NCBI GenBank assembly: GCA_028873595.1
Contig: JAPPOV010000028.1
Location: 26,978 to 90,977 of the forward strand
Reading direction: 5' to 3'
DNA length: 64,000 bases
From: Gemmatimonadota bacterium
Lineage (GTDB): Bacteria > Gemmatimonadota > Gemmatimonadetes > Longimicrobiales > Gaopeijiaceae
The notes below the pieces were generated by a model. That model saw only the letters and a program-made list of their open reading frames with translations. It searched no databases and was not told the DNA's origin. Position 1 is the stretch's first letter; each line of letters starts with the position of its first letter. A program made the translations under genes and the position numbers. This document shows, in pieces, positions 58,639-64,000 of the stretch.

Positions 58639-61056
58639 ATGAGCACGAAAGGCGCTAACCTCAAGTCTGACTGGCACTTGATCGGCTCGTCGATGCGCAA
58701 GATAGAAGGACTTGCAAAGTCTACGGGCCGAGCGGTCTACACGGACGACGTGACCTTCCCCGGCATGCTGCACGGGAAGATCCTTCGAAGTCCGCATCCA
58801 CACGCGCGCATCGTGGCGATTGATACGTCCCGCGCGGAACAACTCGACGGCGTGCAAGCCGTGATCACCGGACGGGACCTGCCGATCCAGTACGGAATCA
58901 TTCCGTGGACGCCAGACGAATATCCGCTCTGCGTGGATCGCGTTCGATACATCGGAGATGGCGTAGCGGCTGTCGCGGCCGTCGACGAAGACACGGCGAA
59001 CGAAGCCCTCGCGCTGATCGAGGTCGAATACGAAGAGCTTCCGGCGTTCTTCGATCCACATGACGCGGAGCGTGCGGACGGGTCGACCCCGTATGTCCAT
59101 GATGCCCGTAAGGATGGGTGGAACGGCAACATCACCAAGATGGTGAAGCTCGAATTCGGTGACATTGAAGGCGGCATGGACTCTGCGGATGTCGTCGTCG
59201 AGGGTGACTACTTTTTCGAGGGTACGACGCACGCGCCGATCGAACCGCACTGTGCCATCGGGCAATGGGATGGGGTTGGCAAACTCACGGTGTGGTCCGC
59301 AACACAGGTTCCCCATTACCTGCACCGCGAGCTCGCTCGTGTGCTCGAGTTGGACCAGGCACAGGTCCGAGTCCGGCAACCGCTCGTTGGAGGGGCATTC
59401 GGCGGAAAGAGCGAGCCGTTCGATCTCGAGTTCTGCGTGGCCAAGCTCGCGATGATGACCGGCCGACCGGTCAAGATTCTCTACACCCGAGAAGAAGTCT
59501 TCTATTCGCATCGAGGTCGCCACCCATTCCACATGCACTACCGGACCGGCGCGACAGCCGACGGAAGGCTCACCTCGGTGGATGCGAAGATCCTTCTGGA
59601 CGGCGGAGCATACGCGTCGTTCGGTCTGGTCACGACGTACTACTCGGGTCAGCTCCTCTGTGCGCCGTACGACATGCCGGCATATCGCTTCGATTCGACG
59701 CGGGTGTATACCAACAAGCCGGCCTGTGGACCAAAGCGGGGGCACGGGTCCGTGCAGCCTCGCTTCGCCTTCGAAGTGCAGATCGACAAGCTGGCCGAAC
59801 ACGTGGAGTTGGACCCCATCGAGTTTCGCCGGCGCAACTTCATCGGGGAACACACCAAGACGGTCAACGAGCTCCGGGTAACCTCGAACGGCTTCCTCGA
59901 GTGCCTCTCATCGGTGGAAGCAGCCAGCGGATGGTCAGAGAAGTTCCGCAACATGCCCTTCGGCCGCGGCATCGGGATTGCGGGCTCCACCTACATCTCG
60001 GGGACCAACTACCCGATCTACCCCAACGAGATGCCTCAATCCGCGGTCCAGATGCAAATCGATCGGAGTGGTCGAGTCGCAGTGTTCAGCGGAGCCAGTG
60101 AGATCGGGCAAGGGTGTGACTCGGTCGTCGCGTACATCGCGGCCGAGGAGCTCGGAGTGCCTCTGGAATGGGTTCGCGTCTTGCGCGGAGACACAGACTT
60201 CACACCGGTGGACCTCGGTGCGTATTCGAGTCGCGTGACGTTCATGCTCGGCAACGCAGCGATCGACGCGGCTACCCGGCTCAAGAAGCTGGTGCAGTCG
60301 TCCGTAGCCAAGGCGTGGGATGTGAAGCCATCCGAAGTGCTCCTGGCGGGCGGCGCCGCCCTCTGGGCGCACGATACCGGACGGCAGATGTCGATCGTGG
60401 AAGCCTTCCACCTCGCCGAAGCCGAGCACGGGACTCTTGGAGCGACGGGCTGGTACAACACACCGAAGGATGTGCATGGCGAGTATCGCGGTGGGACGAT
60501 CGGGGCCTCTCCTGCATACTCGTTCACGTCGCACGTCGCAGAGGTCGAAGTCGACATCGACACGGGCTTCGTGGACGTGAAGAAGATCTGGATCGCACAT
60601 GACTGTGGTCGAGCGCTCAACCCCGTCCTAGTCGAAGGTCAGATGGAGGGCTCGGCGTACATGGGGGCAGCAGAAGCCATCATGGAGGAGCATGTCTTCA
60701 AGGATGGCGATCATGGACGAGCCGGACTGCACAATGCGCCCTCGCTCCTGGACTACCGGATCCCGACGAGCCTGGACACCCCCGAGCTACAATCGCTGAT
60801 CGTCGAATCCATCGACCCCGAGGGCCCGTACGGCGCGAAAGAGGCGGGTGAGGGGCCACTCCATCCATCGATTCCCGCGATCGCGAATGCGATCTACGAC
60901 GCGATCGGCGTTCGGATGGATCGCCTTCCGTTCACACCACCCAACGTATGGCGCGCGATCCAGCGTGCTCGTGAAGCAGGAACACTCGCGAAGCCCTCGG
61001 CGCCCGCCAACGCCACGGCGAACCCTCCGTTATCCGAAACGGTTCAGGCCGACTGA
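58639..61056 (+). CDS. Molybdenum hydroxylase large (molybdopterin) subunit
   Basis: 805 residues, the Mo-cofactor subunit. Opens with TGRAVYTDDVTFPGMLHGKI, typical of the family. The FGG motif lies in RQPLVGGAFGGKSEPFDLEF, a GQGCDS segment near the cofactor (SEIGQGCDSVVAYIAAEELG), and the catalytic glutamate region YGAKEAGEGPLHPSIPAIAN near the C-terminus. Length fits HcrA/XdhA. The stop overlaps the DUF1460 start (TGATG). Substrate is likely a (hydroxy)aryl-CoA by association with the HcrB-type FAD subunit; unproven. Confidence 0.94.
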   Translation: MSTKGANLKSDWHLIGSSMRKIEGLAKSTGRAVYTDDVTFPGMLHGKILRSPHPHARIVAIDTSRAEQLDGVQAVITGRDLPIQYGIIPWTPDEYPLCVDRVRYIGDGVAAVAAVDEDTANEALALIEVEYEELPAFFDPHDAERADGSTPYVHDARKDGWNGNITKMVKLEFGDIEGGMDSADVVVEGDYFFEGTTHAPIEPHCAIGQWDGVGKLTVWSATQVPHYLHRELARVLELDQAQVRVRQPLVGGAFGGKSEPFDLEFCVAKLAMMTGRPVKILYTREEVFYSHRGRHPFHMHYRTGATADGRLTSVDAKILLDGGAYASFGLVTTYYSGQLLCAPYDMPAYRFDSTRVYTNKPACGPKRGHGSVQPRFAFEVQIDKLAEHVELDPIEFRRRNFIGEHTKTVNELRVTSNGFLECLSSVEAASGWSEKFRNMPFGRGIGIAGSTYISGTNYPIYPNEMPQSAVQMQIDRSGRVAVFSGASEIGQGCDSVVAYIAAEELGVPLEWVRVLRGDTDFTPVDLGAYSSRVTFMLGNAAIDAATRLKKLVQSSVAKAWDVKPSEVLLAGGAALWAHDTGRQMSIVEAFHLAEAEHGTLGATGWYNTPKDVHGEYRGGTIGASPAYSFTSHVAEVEVDIDTGFVDVKKIWIAHDCGRALNPVLVEGQMEGSAYMGAAEAIMEEHVFKDGDHGRAGLHNAPSLLDYRIPTSLDTPELQSLIVESIDPEGPYGAKEAGEGPLHPSIPAIANAIYDAIGVRMDRLPFTPPNVWRAIQRAREAGTLAKPSAPANATANPPLSETVQAD

Positions 61057-62036
61057 TGCTCAAGTACCGAGCGATCTTCGGGCCCGTGGCCGTCATCGCA
61101 CTCTATCTGATCGCGATGCGGTGGTCGCCCTTCGAACCTCATCCTCCCCCGGCGGATCCCTCCGGCAGCCCGACGGGCACCATCTCCTGGAGCGACCCGG
61201 ACTGGGACATCTTCTCCAGCGTCCTGGCCGGCGCAGACGAAGCGATGCTCGCGTCACTGTCCATGGGCGAGTTGATGGCCGTGATCGGCAGGAGCTTCGT
61301 AGGCACGGCATATGTGCCCGGCACCCTGGAGGCAGAAGGAGCGGAGCGCCTGATCATCAACTTCCGCGGCCTAGATTGCGTGACCTTCGTCGAGACGATC
61401 GCCGCCCTGGCCGTGATCATCAAGAATGGTGGCGCGGCGCGGCTCGACGACCGTGCGACGCTGGAGACGGAGTACGAACAAGTCCTTCGTGCGCTTCGAT
61501 ACAGAAATGGTTTTATCGACGGATACCCGAGCCGGCTACACTATTTCAGTGAGTGGATCGCCGATAACGAACGAAAGCGTCTGCTGACGAACATTTCGGT
61601 AGATCTTGGAGGGGTGCTTGACCCGGAGCCTATCGATTTCATGTCCACGCATCCGGATGCGTATCGACAGCTCGAAGATCCTCGAGCACTCGAAGACATC
61701 GAAGTCATCGAGCGCCGACTGAGCCGGCAGGGCAGGCACTACATACCGCAGGAACACATCGCCGAGATCGCGGGTGAGATCCGAAACGGTGACATCATCG
61801 CGGCGACGAGCACGGTCGAAGGGCTCGACGTCGCCCACACCGGCCTGGCGCTGTGGGTCGACGACGAGCTGTACCTCCTCCACGCGCCGCTCGTCGGAGA
61901 AGCCGTCGAAATCAGCGATCGCCCTCTCGCCGAACGCATTCAGGCAATCTCTGATCAGGACGGCATCATCGTGGCCCGGCTTCATGAACCAGGCGCGGCC
62001 ACGCTCGGCGGCACCTCGACCAGCAGGGACCGCTGA
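61056..62036 (+). CDS. DUF1460 protein inserted in the molybdenum-enzyme operon
   Basis: 326 residues with an N-terminal membrane anchor (IFGPVAVIALYLIAM). The DUF1460 (NlpC/P60-like amidase) blocks are FRGLDCVTFVETIAALAVII with the likely catalytic Cys, YPSRLHYFSEWIADNERKRL and GDIIAATSTVEGLDVAHTGL with the likely His. Family members include N-acetylmuramoyl-alanine amidase-like cell-wall enzymes. The ATG overlaps the large-subunit stop and its stop is 2 bases from the FAD subunit start, so it is within the operon. A link to CoA-ester metabolism is not obvious. Confidence 0.87.
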   Translation: MLKYRAIFGPVAVIALYLIAMRWSPFEPHPPPADPSGSPTGTISWSDPDWDIFSSVLAGADEAMLASLSMGELMAVIGRSFVGTAYVPGTLEAEGAERLIINFRGLDCVTFVETIAALAVIIKNGGAARLDDRATLETEYEQVLRALRYRNGFIDGYPSRLHYFSEWIADNERKRLLTNISVDLGGVLDPEPIDFMSTHPDAYRQLEDPRALEDIEVIERRLSRQGRHYIPQEHIAEIAGEIRNGDIIAATSTVEGLDVAHTGLALWVDDELYLLHAPLVGEAVEISDRPLAERIQAISDQDGIIVARLHEPGAATLGGTSTSRDR

Positions 62037-62037
62037 T

Positions 62038-63042
62038 ATGTTGCGCCTTCCTCCGTATCAGTACCACCGTCCTGGCTCCGTCGCTGAGGCCGTAGCGTTG
62101 ATGGCCGAACACGGTGACGATGCGATGTACGTGTCGGGTGGCACCGACCTGGTGCCGAACATGAAGCACCGCCTCTTCGAGCCCGGCCACCTCATCGCCC
62201 TCAAGGGCATCGATGAGCTGAAGGGTATCGAGGAGCTTCCCGGTGAGAACGGCGACGGCGGAGTCCTGCGGATCGGGGCAGCAGAAACCCTGACGGCCGT
62301 ATCGGCCAAGCCGCATGTGCGAGAGCTCTTCCCGGCACTCGCCGAAGCCGCTGCCCACGTTGCCGGCCCGCAACTCCGCAACGCCGGCACGATCGGAGGC
62401 AATGTCTGCCTCGATACGCGATGCACCTACTACAACCAGACTCACTTCTGGCGTGAAGCCCTGGGGTTTTGTCTGAAAAAAGACGGCGAAGTCTGTCACG
62501 TCACTCGGACAGGCAAGAAGTGTGTCGCCGCTCACTCGGCGGACACGCCCCCGGTCCTCATGACGCTGGGCGCGAGCGCTGTCCTTACCGGTCCCAGCGG
62601 CTCACGCGAGGTTCTGATCTCCGAATTCTTCGTCGCTGATGGAATCGTAAACACCCGCCGGGCGACGGACGAGATTCTGACGGAAATCCGCATTCCCCTT
62701 GCATCCGCGACCCGCCGTCAAGCGTACATGAAGCTGCGCCAGCGAAAGTCTATCGACTTCCCGCTCCTGACGGTGGCTGTCGCGGCTGATCTCGATGAGA
62801 ACGATGCAGTGCGCACGATCGACGGCGTGGTCACGGGCCTGGGATCCCGACCACGTGCGCTCAGTAAATGGGCCGAAGTCGCCGCAGGTCGCACGCTTGA
62901 TGACGCCTTGATCGACGAGCTTTCAGAACGCGCCTACAAGCAGTGCCACCCACTCGAGAACATCATCGTAGACCCAGAGTGGCGGCGTGCCATGGTGCCG
63001 GTATATGTCCGTCGTGCACTGGAGCACGTAGCCGGGGCCTGA
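62038..63042 (+). CDS. Molybdenum hydroxylase FAD subunit with extra [4Fe-4S] loop (4-hydroxybenzoyl-CoA reductase beta-like)
   Basis: 334 residues from the ATG at 62038. FAD motifs: VSGGTDLVPNMKHRL (32-46) and NAGTIGGNVCLD (115-126). A cysteine loop follows: Cys129, Cys145, Cys153 and Cys162, spaced 16/8/9, which equals the spacing I recall for Cys122, 138, 146 and 155 of Thauera 4-hydroxybenzoyl-CoA reductase beta, where they hold an extra [4Fe-4S] cluster. Ordinary xanthine dehydrogenase FAD subunits lack this loop. This points to reductive dehydroxylation of an aryl-CoA, with ferredoxin as donor, but oxidative use cannot be excluded. Confidence 0.9.
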   Translation: MLRLPPYQYHRPGSVAEAVALMAEHGDDAMYVSGGTDLVPNMKHRLFEPGHLIALKGIDELKGIEELPGENGDGGVLRIGAAETLTAVSAKPHVRELFPALAEAAAHVAGPQLRNAGTIGGNVCLDTRCTYYNQTHFWREALGFCLKKDGEVCHVTRTGKKCVAAHSADTPPVLMTLGASAVLTGPSGSREVLISEFFVADGIVNTRRATDEILTEIRIPLASATRRQAYMKLRQRKSIDFPLLTVAVAADLDENDAVRTIDGVVTGLGSRPRALSKWAEVAAGRTLDDALIDELSERAYKQCHPLENIIVDPEWRRAMVPVYVRRALEHVAGA

Positions 63043-63044
63043 CG

Positions 63045-63887
63045 TTGACGATCGCGGTGGTGGTCCTGGTAGTCGTCCTGGTGCTGATCGGCCTGGATTG
63101 GTTTGCCGGCCGCATCATCCGCGTATCTCCGCAGCCTGTCGAGCGTACCGTACCCGAACTGGGTTTCGCGTTCGAAGACCTCCGTATCCAGTCAGGTGAC
63201 CACGAACTCGCGGCTTGGCTGATTCAGCCACCAGAGGCTCAGCCCTTCGAGCCCCTGATCCTGGTGGCACACGGCTGGAGCGCGAACTACTCCACGGTTC
63301 TGGCGCTGGCCGAGCCACTCGCCCAGACGGGTCATGAGGTCCTGCTCTTCGACGTACGAGGCCATGGCCGCAACGGACCACAGCCGTATGTATCCGTCCG
63401 GGCGTTTCGGGACGACTTGATCGCCGTCACGCGCTATGCCGCCACACGGTTTCCCGATCGACAGCTCGTCGTAGTCGGACATTCGATGGGTGGCTCCGCC
63501 GGTGTACTTGCCGCTGCCGAAGGAGCGCCAATCGACGGGCTCGTACTGGTCGCGGCCCCCTCGGACATCCTGAAGGTGACGGCCGAGTTCTTCGTCGATC
63601 AAGGATTACCGGGTCACCTCCTGGTCAGCCTTCTCGGACCGTTCTGGTGGCGACGTGTCGGGAGTACGTTCCGGCCACTGACACCACGCAGGCGGATCCG
63701 GGAGCTGGACATCCCACTCCTTCTGATCCACCCCGAGCACGACAGGCGAGTCGTTCGTGAGCATGCAGACGAGCTCGCCGAAGCTGCCGGCATGGAGTAC
63801 CGACTCATTCCCGATCGCGAGCACACGGATGTGCTCGGCGACCCGCTCACGCTTCGCTTCGTGCTGGAGTTCCTCGAGGACGTCTAG
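63045..63887 (+). CDS. Membrane-anchored alpha/beta hydrolase
   Basis: 280 residues from a TTG at 63045, three bases past the FAD-subunit stop. N-terminal membrane segment AVVVLVVVLVLIGLDWFAG, then the hydrolase fold: LILVAHGWSANYSTVLALAE (oxyanion), FDVRGHGRNGP, nucleophile elbow VVGHSMGGSAG (Ser), acid in IHPEHDRRV and His in REHTDVLG. Position suggests co-expression with the molybdenum enzyme, perhaps as an ester or thioester hydrolase. The longer frame to 62943 overlaps the FAD gene and is rejected. Confidence 0.86.
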   Translation: MTIAVVVLVVVLVLIGLDWFAGRIIRVSPQPVERTVPELGFAFEDLRIQSGDHELAAWLIQPPEAQPFEPLILVAHGWSANYSTVLALAEPLAQTGHEVLLFDVRGHGRNGPQPYVSVRAFRDDLIAVTRYAATRFPDRQLVVVGHSMGGSAGVLAAAEGAPIDGLVLVAAPSDILKVTAEFFVDQGLPGHLLVSLLGPFWWRRVGSTFRPLTPRRRIRELDIPLLLIHPEHDRRVVREHADELAEAAGMEYRLIPDREHTDVLGDPLTLRFVLEFLEDV

Positions 63888-63909
63888 CCGGACTGCACAG
63901 ACGGGGTCA

Positions 63910-63929
63910 GGATCCGGGCGGATCCGGGC
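63910..63929. repeat. Tandem 10-base repeat
   Basis: GGATCCGGGC occurs twice in direct tandem after the last gene. The remaining bases to 64000 show no gene. Confidence 0.6.
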
Positions 63930-64000
63930 TCAACCATCACCGCACACCCCCCGCGGCTACGCAGCCCGAACACCCGGAGAGGGGAGTACCAGAGGGGGCG

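Noticed and set aside
58276..59853. 525-codon antisense open frame across the molybdenum enzyme genes
   Set aside because: Composition shadow; the sense frames carry all motifs.
1..64000. CRISPR array, rRNA or tRNA genes
   Set aside because: No regularly spaced repeats and no cloverleaf or rRNA-like conserved blocks were noticed; a dedicated search (tRNAscan, Infernal) would settle it.

Overview
The window is about 64 kb of high-GC, densely coded bacterial chromosome. It has many lipoprotein and Tat signals, CarboxypepD_reg/TonB-plug proteins, secreted M1/M20 peptidases, a PIG-L protein with a long C-terminal region, DUF6941 and DUF1028 proteins, and a menaquinol/Rieske-cytochrome b module whose cytochrome b carries fused cytochrome c domains. 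This mix best fits a heterotrophic, aerobic, Gram-negative bacterium of the Gemmatimonadota type. That assignment is inference from gene content; no rRNA or other decisive marker is present. I found no tRNA, rRNA or CRISPR array.

Layout. 1-5 kb: 5' end of gyrA, small conserved proteins, a CPBP protease and a group II PLP decarboxylase, all on the minus strand. 5.9-9 kb: a phenylacetyl-CoA epoxygenase operon (paaA, paaD N-half, paaB, paaC, paaD zinc-ribbon half) with PaaD split into two genes, followed upstream by a second MIP18-type gene and a HupE/UreJ-like membrane protein. 10.6-21 kb: NHL propeller lipoprotein, SnoaL-like protein, Tat-exported class V aminotransferase-like protein, PP2C phosphatase, DUF2911 lipoprotein, MscS channel, prfC, a PHP-domain membrane protein and a CsgG-like protein. 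21.5-34.5 kb: pfkA, a 41-residue membrane peptide next to a sodium:solute symporter, a PIG-L protein coupled to a solute-binding lipoprotein, a complete four-gene BMP-type (nucleoside) ABC importer, and an NSS-family sodium symporter. 34.8-39.4 kb: TetR regulator, CarboxypepD_reg/plug protein, DUF1499 protein, beta-propeller lipoprotein and a DsbA-like lipoprotein.

39.4-42.3 kb is the most anomalous part. A gene-poor stretch and a Tat-signal DsrE-like gene precede a markedly AT-rich segment holding one gene, a tyrosine recombinase with a long C-terminal extension. The segment is bracketed by a 9-bp direct repeat, with an apparently cut-short gene start at its left edge. I read it as a possible minimal single-gene integrated element; this is a hypothesis.

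42.3-50.3 kb: ccdA, small conserved proteins, cobalamin adenosyltransferase, ferredoxin, M20 peptidase, LiaF-like protein and a single-haem cytochrome. 50.4-52.8 kb: Rieske protein plus cytochrome b fused to two cytochrome c domains. 53-57.4 kb: M1 aminopeptidase, then a coupled M20 peptidase-cupin-DUF1028 operon. 58-63.9 kb: a molybdenum hydroxylase operon whose FAD subunit carries the extra four-cysteine loop typical of 4-hydroxybenzoyl-CoA reductase, interrupted by a DUF1460 gene. Together with the paa genes this points to aromatic acyl-CoA metabolism alongside scavenging of peptides, nucleosides and amino acids.
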